A DNA stretch of 15,993 bases from Nitrospira sp. (lineage in GTDB: Bacteria > Nitrospirota > Nitrospiria > Nitrospirales > Nitrospiraceae), in NCBI GenBank assembly GCA_025361385.1, contig JANYAJ010000329.1:1-15993 (forward strand), written 5' to 3'. The first letter of the stretch is position 1. Each line of letters starts with the position of its first letter. Positions 6,844 through 12,631 of the stretch are shown piece after piece. The translations under genes were made by a program, and so were the position numbers. The notes below the pieces were generated by a model. It saw nothing but the letters and a program-made list of their open reading frames with translations, was not told the origin of the DNA and made no database searches.

Positions 6844-8088
6844 CTATAACTTGCAGGTATTCTGCTCAACCGTCCCCGCAACCAGATCGCTGGCAACCGT
6901 GGCCAGTATCTTGTAGTGGCCCAGTCCCAGCTCCTTCCCGTATGCCTCCCCCACGAGTACATCCTGCACATGTTGATGGTCCCACGTGCGGAAGGACGAT
7001 GGACCCACCTTCAATCCATCGAACTCATGTCCTTCCAGGGCCTTGATGAGGCCGACAGTCTCTGTCGTCCCGGCCCGTTGAATCGCTTCCAGAATCTGAG
7101 TCATTGCCGCATAGCCAAGATAACAACGCGACGTCGGTGTATGGTTGTATTTGTCGATCACGCCCTGGATGAACCGTCTCGAGCTATCCCTGTCGATCTT
7201 GGGATCCCAGATCAGACCCCAGATGCCGGCATTATTGGCATAGCCCAACGGGCGACCGATCTGTTCACCCGCGATCATGCCACCCACGCCGATCTTCTCT
7301 TTGGCCAACTCCAGCTTCGCGTAGGCCTTCAACGCATGCACGAGATCCCATCCATAGAGATTCAAAATGATTGCCGTGGGGTTCTTGGCCTTTGCCTCAG
7401 CAAAAGCCGCTACAAAGTCGGTTGAGCCGAATGGCGTGACGGTCTCTCCGACGAAATCGACCGCGAGGGACTTGCCTGCCTCCAGCATTGCCTGTGCCGC
7501 CGCCGTGCCATCGACGGTGGCAGCCGTGATCATGTACCAGCGCGTCCCGTAGGCTTTTGCAATGTGTGGTGCGACCGCCTGCGCCATCATCCTTGCATTG
7601 GGCATGAAGACGAAGGTCTGCCGGTTACAGGCTGCTCCCGTCAGCTCGGGAAGGTGTGCACCCGTCACCATGAACAGCGTATTTTCCTTCTGTGCCAGGG
7701 CACTGACGGCAAGCGCGCAGTCCCCGTTGAAGGTTCCCATCAGCACATCGACCCGGTCTTCTTTGATGAACTTCGTCGCCCCCTTCACGGCAGTCTCCGG
7801 ATTCGATGCATCATCCGCTTCGAGGATGACGACCGGTCGGCCCAAGACACCACCCCTCTTGTTGAACCAGTCCACCGCAACGTTGGCGCCATGGACATCA
7901 TGAATCGACGACGTTTTGTAGGGGCTCGACAATGGATCGAGTATGCCGATCTTGATCGGCTCACCCGTGGCGGAGAGACTTGCTCTCCCCGTAAGCCCCA
8001 TCACTGGTCCAATCAGGTCTCCGAACATCAAGGCACCACCGGTTACTGCGGAAAGTTGCAAAAACCGTCTGCGTGAAAACTCGGTCAT
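6844..8088 (-). CDS. ABC-type periplasmic substrate-binding protein (type I fold, Tat signal)
   Basis: The 414-aa product begins with a twin-arginine signal (SRRRFLQ at 5-11, then a hydrophobic stretch to about 32), so it is probably exported folded. From about residue 44 (EPIKIGILDPLSSPYKTSS) it matches the branched-chain amino acid/urea/amide-type receptors (LivJ, UrtA, AmiC superfamily): GANVAVDWFNKRGGVLGRPV, then a nucleotide-independent Rossmann-like lobe, VDVLMGTFNGDCALA, and the second lobe with MITAATVDGTAAAQ. No permease or ATPase genes (LivHMGF/UrtBCDE type) lie in this window, so the transporter must be elsewhere or the protein acts as a sensor or binding protein. Ligand is unknown; UrtA or AmiC identity is not supported enough to name. 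AGGAGGG lies just ahead of the ATG at 8088. It is the last gene of a probable three-gene unit with the PPOX protein 59 bp upstream. Confidence 0.85.
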   Translation of the reverse strand: MTEFSRRRFLQLSAVTGGALMFGDLIGPVMGLTGRASLSATGEPIKIGILDPLSSPYKTSSIHDVHGANVAVDWFNKRGGVLGRPVVILEADDASNPETAVKGATKFIKEDRVDVLMGTFNGDCALAVSALAQKENTLFMVTGAHLPELTGAACNRQTFVFMPNARMMAQAVAPHIAKAYGTRWYMITAATVDGTAAAQAMLEAGKSLAVDFVGETVTPFGSTDFVAAFAEAKAKNPTAIILNLYGWDLVHALKAYAKLELAKEKIGVGGMIAGEQIGRPLGYANNAGIWGLIWDPKIDRDSSRRFIQGVIDKYNHTPTSRCYLGYAAMTQILEAIQRAGTTETVGLIKALEGHEFDGLKVGPSSFRTWDHQHVQDVLVGEAYGKELGLGHYKILATVASDLVAGTVEQNTCKL

Positions 8089-8147
8089 CGGTCCCTCCTG
8101 TTACCGGACAACCTGCTCGTGCTGTTTCCGCTCGCGGCAGAATGCCA

Positions 8148-8747
8148 TCACGATTTCCTCGTACGAAGTTCGGCCTCCAGCTCGGCAATACGCCTCCTCA
8201 AGGAACCGGCAAGCTCCTCGACCTCTTCCGCCGAGTAGCGCGGCGTAATGTACTTCGGGCAGTTCCAGTCGAATGTGACCACATCGATGAAGACTAGCCG
8301 TTCCACGCTCGACCGCATGTTGAGGTCAGTCACCTGTTCGGTCAGTTCCGGATGAGCACGAGCATCCTCGATCCTGGCATGGCCCAGAATTTTCAGCCGT
8401 TCGCGATTCTTGTAGTCCATGAGAAATAGCGCCACCCGGTCGTTCACCGACAGGTTGCCCGTGCTTAGCAGTTGCCGATTGCCCTTGTAGTCGGCAAAGA
8501 CCAGAGTCGTTTCGTTGAGCAGCCGCAAAAATCCTGCAGGCCCCCCTCGATGCTGAATATATGGCCACCCGCTTTCACTGATCGATCCCAGGTAGAAGCT
8601 GTCCCGAGTGGCAATGAAGTCCGCCTCTGCCTGGCCCAATGGGTCTCGGTTGGGGGCGCCCGCAATCTTGCCGGCCTGTCCGTAATACTGGGTTTGCGCA
8701 CGGCATACGGCATCCGTGAACATCAGATCGAGGTATTTCGTTGCCAT
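8148..8747 (-). CDS. Pyridoxamine 5'-phosphate oxidase-like (PPOX, split-barrel flavin-binding fold) protein
   Basis: The 199-aa protein has the six-stranded split-barrel pattern of the PPOX/general stress protein 26 superfamily: ADFIATRDSFYLGSISESG (42-60), WPYIQHRGGPAGFLRLL (61-77), TLVFADYKGNRQLLSTGNL (81-99), RVALFLMDYKNRERLKILG (104-122) and a closing HARIED strand. The GNRQ and RERLKI segments correspond to positions that contact the FMN phosphate and ring in relatives. A charged helix (174-197) forms the C-terminus. It is unlikely to be the true PdxH; members bind FMN, F420 or haem and often act as reductases or detoxifying enzymes, so substrate is open. AGGGAGAGG just ahead of the ATG at 8747 sets the start. 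It lies 71 bp after the DsrE gene, across a perfect hairpin. Confidence 0.85.
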   Translation of the reverse strand: MATKYLDLMFTDAVCRAQTQYYGQAGKIAGAPNRDPLGQAEADFIATRDSFYLGSISESGWPYIQHRGGPAGFLRLLNETTLVFADYKGNRQLLSTGNLSVNDRVALFLMDYKNRERLKILGHARIEDARAHPELTEQVTDLNMRSSVERLVFIDVVTFDWNCPKYITPRYSAEEVEELAGSLRRRIAELEAELRTRKS

Positions 8748-8782
8748 CGCCTCTCCCTGTTCGTCTTCAGTTCCAGCCTGTT

Positions 8783-8810
8783 TAGGAGACGGCCGTGAGG
8801 CCGTCTCCTA
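8783..8810 (-). terminator. Perfect 12-bp hairpin between the DsrE and PPOX genes
   Basis: TAGGAGACGGCC (8783-8794) pairs with GGCCGTCTCCTA (8799-8810) around the loop GTGA. It starts 8 bp after the DsrE stop codon. No U-run follows it on either strand, so it may be a weak or factor-assisted terminator, a processing site, or an mRNA-stabilising hairpin that adjusts expression of the downstream PPOX and binding-protein genes relative to DsrE. Confidence 0.6.
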
Positions 8811-8818
8811 GAATTGAC

Positions 8819-9193
8819 TCAAAATACGACCGTCTGCCAGCCTTCCGCCAGGTAGCGCCGCAAACTTAAGAGGCCTGCTGTCCCAGCCAATGCATGGTCC
8901 TTCACCATCGGGACTCCGCAAGCCTTGACACTTTCCGTCGCTCCAAAGACTTCCGCACAACCGCATGAGGCGCCTTGCACGACATCGCGAACGGCGTTGT
9001 AGAGGCCATTAGCCGGATGCGAGAGTTTGGTCAATTCAGCCGGCCAGCGCGTGCCGGCGCCGTTGAACACTACGGCGACTTCGTCGCCCTTCTGTTTACA
9101 TTCGGACGCCAGGGCCAGTGCATTAAAGACTCGCCCAAGCGCTTCTTCGGAACCACTCTTCGGATCGGACAGAATGATGATGGCAGTTTTCAT
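8819..9193 (-). CDS. DsrE family protein
   Basis: A 124-aa DsrE/DsrF-like protein. The N-terminus MKTAIIILSDPKSGSEEALGR is the usual opening strand and helix of the fold, followed by NALALASECKQKGDEVAVVFNGAG and a C-terminal part with SCGCAEVFGATESVKACGVPM. Cysteines lie at 32, 77, 79 and 92; C77-G-C79 is near the position where sulfur-relay members carry their active cysteine, but DsrE-fold proteins have many roles and sulfur transfer is not proven here. The ATG at 9193 is preferred over an upstream in-frame ATG at 9244 because AAGGAGA lies four bases ahead of it, the family begins there, and the upstream start lies inside the 20-bp palindrome. It is the first gene after the sigma-54 promoter and ends 8 bp before a hairpin. 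Confidence 0.88.
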   Translation of the reverse strand: MKTAIIILSDPKSGSEEALGRVFNALALASECKQKGDEVAVVFNGAGTRWPAELTKLSHPANGLYNAVRDVVQGASCGCAEVFGATESVKACGVPMVKDHALAGTAGLLSLRRYLAEGWQTVVF

Positions 9194-9227
9194 GGAATCT
9201 CCTTGGATGGAATGAGCGCTGCGATAT

Positions 9228-9243
9228 TGCACTGCGATGGCCA
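9228..9243 (-). promoter_or_regulatory. Second, weaker -24/-12-like element
   Basis: On the minus strand TGGCCATCGCAGTGCA keeps the GG and GC pairs at the correct sigma-54 spacing, with TGGC and TGCA matching. It lies within and beyond the palindrome at 9231-9250, so half of the match is forced by that palindrome. It would start transcription near 9217, about 23 nt before the DsrE start codon. It may be a secondary promoter or chance. Confidence 0.3.
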
Positions 9244-9250
9244 TCGCAGT
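9231..9250. repeat. Perfect 20-bp palindrome at the predicted sigma-54 transcription start
   Basis: ACTGCGATGGCCATCGCAGT is its own reverse complement. It begins at the start site predicted for the promoter at 9261-9276, so it would be the very 5' end of the DsrE mRNA, or an operator for a dimeric repressor sitting just downstream of the polymerase. The ribosome-binding site is 27 or so bases further on and is not part of it. Confidence 0.75.
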
Positions 9251-9260
9251 TCTGCACTAG

Positions 9261-9276
9261 CGCAAGGCCGATGCCA
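9261..9276 (-). promoter_or_regulatory. Predicted sigma-54 (-24/-12) promoter of the DsrE gene
   Basis: The minus strand reads TGGCATCGGCCTTGCG. This matches the sigma-54 consensus TGGCAC-N5-TTGC in nine of ten fixed positions, with the invariant GG and GC correctly spaced. Predicted start of transcription is near 9250, 57 nt ahead of the DsrE ATG. The gene immediately upstream encodes a sigma-54 activator, which strengthens the call. Confidence 0.72.
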
Positions 9277-9381
9277 GAAAGAATAACAGGCATGAAATAA
9301 GAGGAGAAAAGAGCGGTATCAATGACTTGAGTGATGTGGAGACGAGAAGATAATCCGTACAGCGATGCGATCCTGCCACGG

Positions 9382-9403
9382 GATATCGTAGCGCCACGAT
9401 ATC
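9382..9403. promoter_or_regulatory. Inverted repeat, candidate activator-binding site (UAS)
   Basis: GATATCGT (9382-9389) and ACGATATC (9396-9403) form a perfect 8-bp inverted repeat with a 6-bp spacer. Its centre lies about 120 bp upstream of the -24 element and about 140 bp upstream of the predicted start, the usual range for enhancer sites of sigma-54 activators. It is 30 bp after the stop of the activator gene. The stem is AT-rich in part with no U-run, so it does not look like a terminator. Confidence 0.55.
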
Positions 9404-9432
9404 TCATGGGAGGTAGGCAGGGATCGATATGA

Positions 9433-11004
9433 TTAGGTGAGACGGGGTTTCTTAATACCGAGCTTCTTCATGCGAGAGCGGAGGGTGTTGGGATGGAGAT
9501 CCAGACGAGTGGCTGCACCCTGCTTCCCTTCAATGACCCAGTTGACCTCCTGTAGGACATGGAGGACATGCGCCCGTTCGACTTCTTCCATGGTTCCCTC
9601 GCGATGTGAGGGTACGGAGGCCGCATGGAGGAATGCGTTATCGATCTGCAGCATCGGCCCATTCGCGAGAATCGTCGCCCGTTCGATCACATTTTCCAGC
9701 TCACGAATGTTGCCGGGCCATAAATAGGTCATCAGACGGTCCATAGTCGCGTGAGACACACCGTCAAATCGCTTGCCAAGTTTGGCTGAAAACTTTGCGA
9801 TGAAGTGGCTGACCAAGGACGGAATATCAGCGGCACGGGCAGACAGGGGTGGCACCTCGATCGGAAACACATTTAGCCGGTAGAGGAGATCGGCCCGGAA
9901 GGAACCGGCCTTTACCGCCGCATGTAGATCGCGATTGGTCGCGGCGATCACCCGCACATCGACTTTCGTCGAATGACCGCTGCCGACCCGTTCGAATTCC
10001 CGCTCCTGCAACACCCGTAGAAGTTTCACCTGCGCGTCCAGCGGGAGTTCTCCCACTTCGTCCAGGAAGATCGTCCCTCCATCCGCCAATTCAAACCTGC
10101 CAATGCGGCGCTGTAATGCCCCGGTAAACGATCCCTTCTCATGCCCGAAAAGTTCACTCTCGAGAAGATTGGCGGGGATTGCGCCGCAGTTCACCTTCGC
10201 GAGGAAACGAGCCCTGCGCGGGCTCATATGGTGGATCGCCCTGGCGATCAGTTCCTTGCCCGTCCCGGTATCCCCGCGGATGAGGACCGTTGAGTCGGTG
10301 GGTGCGACCTGTTCGATCGATCGCAGTACGGCCTTGATACTCTGGCTCTCGCCGATGATCTCTTCAAAGTTATGTTCGAGTTTGATCTCTTCACGAAGGT
10401 AGAGGTTCTCGGCTTGCAGCCGATCTTTGAGCTGTTGAACTTCCGTAAACAACTGCGCGTTCTTGATCGCAATCGCAGCCTCATTGGCAAAGACCGCCAA
10501 TCGCTCGAACTCCTCTCCGCTCAGCGGCCGGCGTCCGAACATCGCGATGACGCCGAGCAGTTCCCAGCGGAACTTCAGCGGGTGGCCGGCAAAGGAGCGG
10601 AGACCATTGTCGGTCATCCATTGTTTATTCGGAAGTCGCTCGTCGCCGAGTACGTCGTTCGTAAAAATGGCGCCGGATCCTTGCGCGATTTTTCCGATCT
10701 TCAATGCACCAAGCGGAATGCGGCGATATTCTCCGTTGAGATTGGTATAGAGCCCGGCACTGGCTTCAAGATGGAGGCAACGGCTCCGGTTCGCACAGTC
10801 GGCTGCTTTGTAACAGTCGGCACAGAGATCGCCGGGACCTAAGAGCCAGATGCGGGCGAAGGCCGCATCCAACTCCTCCACCAAACCTTGCGTGATCGTA
10901 GCCAGTACGACTTGGAGGTCGAGACTCGACGCCATCTGGAGCGTGATTCGCTCCAATACGTTGGGAGATTGAGACGGAGGAACCGAGGGGGGAACGGTGC
11001 TCAT
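9433..11004 (-). CDS. Sigma-54-dependent transcriptional activator (GAF - AAA+ - Fis HTH)
   Basis: A 523-aa enhancer-binding protein. Residues about 15-185 form a GAF sensor, with an insertion holding four cysteines at 61, 64, 70 and 76 (C-x2-C-x5-C-x5-C) just before LHLEASAG. A linker helix (186-210) leads to the AAA+ domain: Walker A GDTGTGKE (244-251), the sigma-54 contact loop GSFTGA (291-296, usually GAFTGA), Walker B TIFLDE (311-316), ATNRDL (355-360), and arginine-finger region FRADLLYRLNVFP (369-381). The C-terminus holds a Fis-type helix-turn-helix (about 496-516, GAATRLDLHPNTLRSRMKKL). There is no receiver domain, so it probably senses a ligand, metal or redox change directly through the GAF domain. 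GGAGA eight bases before the ATG supports the start; that site lies in a hairpin. Its likely target is the DsrE promoter just downstream. Confidence 0.95.
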   Translation of the reverse strand: MSTVPPSVPPSQSPNVLERITLQMASSLDLQVVLATITQGLVEELDAAFARIWLLGPGDLCADCYKAADCANRSRCLHLEASAGLYTNLNGEYRRIPLGALKIGKIAQGSGAIFTNDVLGDERLPNKQWMTDNGLRSFAGHPLKFRWELLGVIAMFGRRPLSGEEFERLAVFANEAAIAIKNAQLFTEVQQLKDRLQAENLYLREEIKLEHNFEEIIGESQSIKAVLRSIEQVAPTDSTVLIRGDTGTGKELIARAIHHMSPRRARFLAKVNCGAIPANLLESELFGHEKGSFTGALQRRIGRFELADGGTIFLDEVGELPLDAQVKLLRVLQEREFERVGSGHSTKVDVRVIAATNRDLHAAVKAGSFRADLLYRLNVFPIEVPPLSARAADIPSLVSHFIAKFSAKLGKRFDGVSHATMDRLMTYLWPGNIRELENVIERATILANGPMLQIDNAFLHAASVPSHREGTMEEVERAHVLHVLQEVNWVIEGKQGAATRLDLHPNTLRSRMKKLGIKKPRLT

Positions 11005-11012
11005 CGTGTTAT

Positions 11013-11041
11013 CTCCGAGCCGACCATCGGCCGGCTCGGAG
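11013..11041 (-). terminator. Hairpin between the HEAT gene and the activator gene, overlapping the activator's ribosome-binding site
   Basis: CTCCGAGCCG (11013-11022) pairs with CGGCTCGGAG (11032-11041), a perfect 10-bp stem around a 9-base loop. It begins 12 bp after the HEAT-gene stop. No U-run follows on the minus strand. The downstream arm contains the GGAG that serves as ribosome-binding site of the activator gene, so the fold would also hide that site. It could be a weak terminator, a translational brake, or both. Confidence 0.55.
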
Positions 11042-11053
11042 GACGATAAGCAC

Positions 11054-12142
11054 CTACCCGAAGATTGTCAACGAACTGAATTGATCCCAGGTATCGCACT
11101 GCTTGATCGACCAAAATACCGCTTCCTTGAGTTTCTTCAGCGGCATATTGTCCGGGTCCCGCATGGCCTGGAGCTTCTTATCGAGATCGTACAGCGGTTG
11201 GATCGACCGTTTATCGGGAATCTTGCCCAACGACCAGGCTACTTCCGTGAGTACAGACCAGTCGGTTTTGGGGTCCTTCAATCTGGCCAACAACGGTGGC
11301 ACGACCGAAGCATCTCCGTGCAGACCGCCAAGCTGTCCCAGTCCCTTGGCTGCCGCAGCTTGCACCTCAAGGTCCGTTGACGTGTTCATGATCTCGATCA
11401 GCAGAGGAATCCCCTCCTTCCCGAGATTGCCCATGGCAGCCAAGGCTTGTTTCGCCAAGTCTCTATCTTGAAGTGCCTGCTTCAGTCTGGGCAAGGCCTC
11501 GTCAGCCTGCATTTCTCCTAGTAACGAGATAATCTTGACCTTGCGTGCCTGGTTGGTCTCCGCAGAATCCAAGAGCTTCAGTAGCCGGTCCGGTTGGCCC
11601 CATTCCGCCGTCAACAGAAGGGGAAACTCGTATTTTTCTAATCCGTCGGTGAGTTTCTTTATGGCGTAGGCGCCTGGTTCTCCGGCTTGCGCGGATTGGG
11701 CTGCGGTGACCGCATCGTCAAAATCGGTCCGTACCTCCCGTTGCCATTTGACCTTCATATCTCCCAACAGATAGGTCAGCTGGCAGGCAGGTCCCTTCCA
11801 GAGCCTCGACGGCGCATCGGGCAAATCTGCATCACCACCGGCAGCGGTGGTCCCTTCCCACGTTTTCCGCTGCTCGCACTTCACCTTAAACGCCGCGTCA
11901 TGGGGCTTCGTGCGATCTTGCACCATGGTATAGCCCAGTTCTCCAAGACGGCGCGAGGCAATCTCGACGATCGGTCCCGCATCGACCGTGCCCTTTTCGG
12001 TGAGGGCGATAGCATCGACCAGCACCGTCTGGACCTTGGCGAGTTGTGCCTTCTGATCTGCCGTAAAGTAATCTCGGTAGGCCCATGACGGATTTGGCAG
12101 GAGTATGAATGCACAGGTTAGAGAGAGGAGACATGTTCGCAT
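11054..12142 (-). CDS. Secreted HEAT-repeat protein
   Basis: The 362-aa product has a Sec signal peptide (cleavage near SWA-Y, residue 21). Residues 22-180 form a region I do not recognise, including two cysteines (89 and 120) that could form a disulfide. Residues about 182-350 hold roughly four HEAT/PBS-lyase-like repeats: RLLKLLDSAE, PRLKQALQDRDLAKQALAAMG, IPLLIEIMN..LEVQAAAAKGLGQLG and VPPLLARLKD..VLTEVAWSLGKI. Such repeats make a curved helical solenoid used for protein binding. The ATG at 12142 is chosen because AGGAGG lies six bases upstream and it begins the signal peptide; an in-frame ATG at 12223 would place the promoter -10 inside the gene. It is followed by the sigma-54 activator after 49 bp. 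No enzymatic motif was seen. Confidence 0.8.
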   Translation of the reverse strand: MRTCLLSLTCAFILLPNPSWAYRDYFTADQKAQLAKVQTVLVDAIALTEKGTVDAGPIVEIASRRLGELGYTMVQDRTKPHDAAFKVKCEQRKTWEGTTAAGGDADLPDAPSRLWKGPACQLTYLLGDMKVKWQREVRTDFDDAVTAAQSAQAGEPGAYAIKKLTDGLEKYEFPLLLTAEWGQPDRLLKLLDSAETNQARKVKIISLLGEMQADEALPRLKQALQDRDLAKQALAAMGNLGKEGIPLLIEIMNTSTDLEVQAAAAKGLGQLGGLHGDASVVPPLLARLKDPKTDWSVLTEVAWSLGKIPDKRSIQPLYDLDKKLQAMRDPDNMPLKKLKEAVFWSIKQCDTWDQFSSLTIFG

Positions 12143-12208
12143 CAGGCACCTCCTTACAGGAAGAGTAGCCTCACCGGAGGCTGGAGCTCCACAATATAAA
12201 TCCAGCAC

Positions 12209-12214
12209 ATTATA
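12209..12214 (-). promoter_or_regulatory. Candidate -10 box of the HEAT gene
   Basis: The minus strand has a perfect TATAAT here, preceded by a run of seven G. No matching -35 hexamer is present at 16-18 bp (AGCACC lies there), so an activator may be needed. The start would be near 12202, about 60 nt before the ATG. Confidence 0.4.
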
Positions 12215-12242
12215 CCCCCCCATGAGAGGAGGGTGCTACCAT

Positions 12243-12262
12243 GCGTTGTTTCGAAGCAACGC
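12243..12262. repeat. 20-bp dyad upstream of the HEAT gene promoter
   Basis: GCGTTGTTTCGAAGCAACGC is an inverted repeat centred on TTCGAA with a single mismatched pair (12249/12256). It lies about 30 bp upstream of the -10 box and could be a binding site for a dimeric regulator of the HEAT gene. Confidence 0.45.
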
Positions 12263-12377
12263 GCAGGTGTTGACACAGGGGAGAGGGCGATGAAGGGTTG
12301 CCGTCCAGCCTCTATTCCTATCCGTTCTTGCCGCAATCAAGGGCGCGGTCAGAAGCGGCCTCCCCCAGGAGTATGGG

Positions 12378-12407
12378 TTGACAGTAGGCCGTATCCAACG
12401 GTACAAA
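12378..12407 (+). promoter_or_regulatory. Predicted sigma-70 promoter of tRNA-Leu
   Basis: A perfect TTGACA (12378-12383) is followed after 18 bp by TACAAA (12402-12407; 4 of 6). The start would be near 12414, giving a 5' leader of about 65 nt to the tRNA. No terminator is visible between the tRNA and trigger factor, so this promoter could also feed tig. Confidence 0.45.
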
Positions 12408-12479
12408 AGACGGACGCTATTGAGTCATTTCGCTTGTGTGCTCATCATGCTGGAGCCGACCTCCCGCAGACCTCACTAT

Positions 12480-12562
12480 GCGAGCGTGGCGAAACTGGCA
12501 GACGCGCGAGACTTAGGATCTCGTGGGTAACCGTGGGGGTTCAAGTCCCTCCGCTCGCACCA
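12480..12562 (+). tRNA. tRNA-Leu (anticodon TAG)
   Basis: A class II leucine tRNA, 83 nt with encoded CCA. The acceptor stem pairs GCGAGCG (12480-12486) with CGCTCGC (12552-12558), then discriminator A and CCA. The anticodon stem CGAGA/TCTCG encloses the loop CTTAGGA with anticodon TAG at 12514-12516. The T loop is TTCAAGT. The A discriminator and the long variable arm agree with leucine. Confidence 0.97.
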
Positions 12563-12631
12563 AATCACGGACGGCTCGACGGTACAGTGACACCTGTAAG
12601 CCTTCTTACAAGATAAAGGGTAGTACCAGCT

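Larger units (their letters stand above)
12143..12479. other. Divergent non-coding region between the HEAT gene and tRNA-Leu
   Basis: The region holds two predicted promoters (12209-12214 minus, 12378-12407 plus), a near-perfect 20-bp dyad (12243-12262), and a small hairpin in the HEAT leader (AGCCTC 12167-12172 with GAGGCT 12177-12182). An open frame at 12233-12616 exists but runs straight through tRNA-Leu and has no family resemblance, so I do not call it a gene. Confidence 0.5.

Noticed and set aside
6844..8088. Naming the substrate-binding protein urtA
   Set aside because: The fold matches the group, but no urtBCDE or urease genes lie nearby and the ligand pocket cannot be read by eye.
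9194..9244. Earlier ATG for the DsrE protein at 9244
   Set aside because: It lies inside the 20-bp palindrome and lacks a ribosome-binding site; the family N-terminus begins at 9193.
9382..9403. Inverted repeat as terminator of the activator gene
   Set aside because: The stem is short and AT-rich with no U-run, and its distance from the sigma-54 promoter fits an activator site better.
12233..12616. 127-codon open frame on the plus strand
   Set aside because: It runs through the whole tRNA-Leu gene and has no ribosome-binding site or family resemblance.
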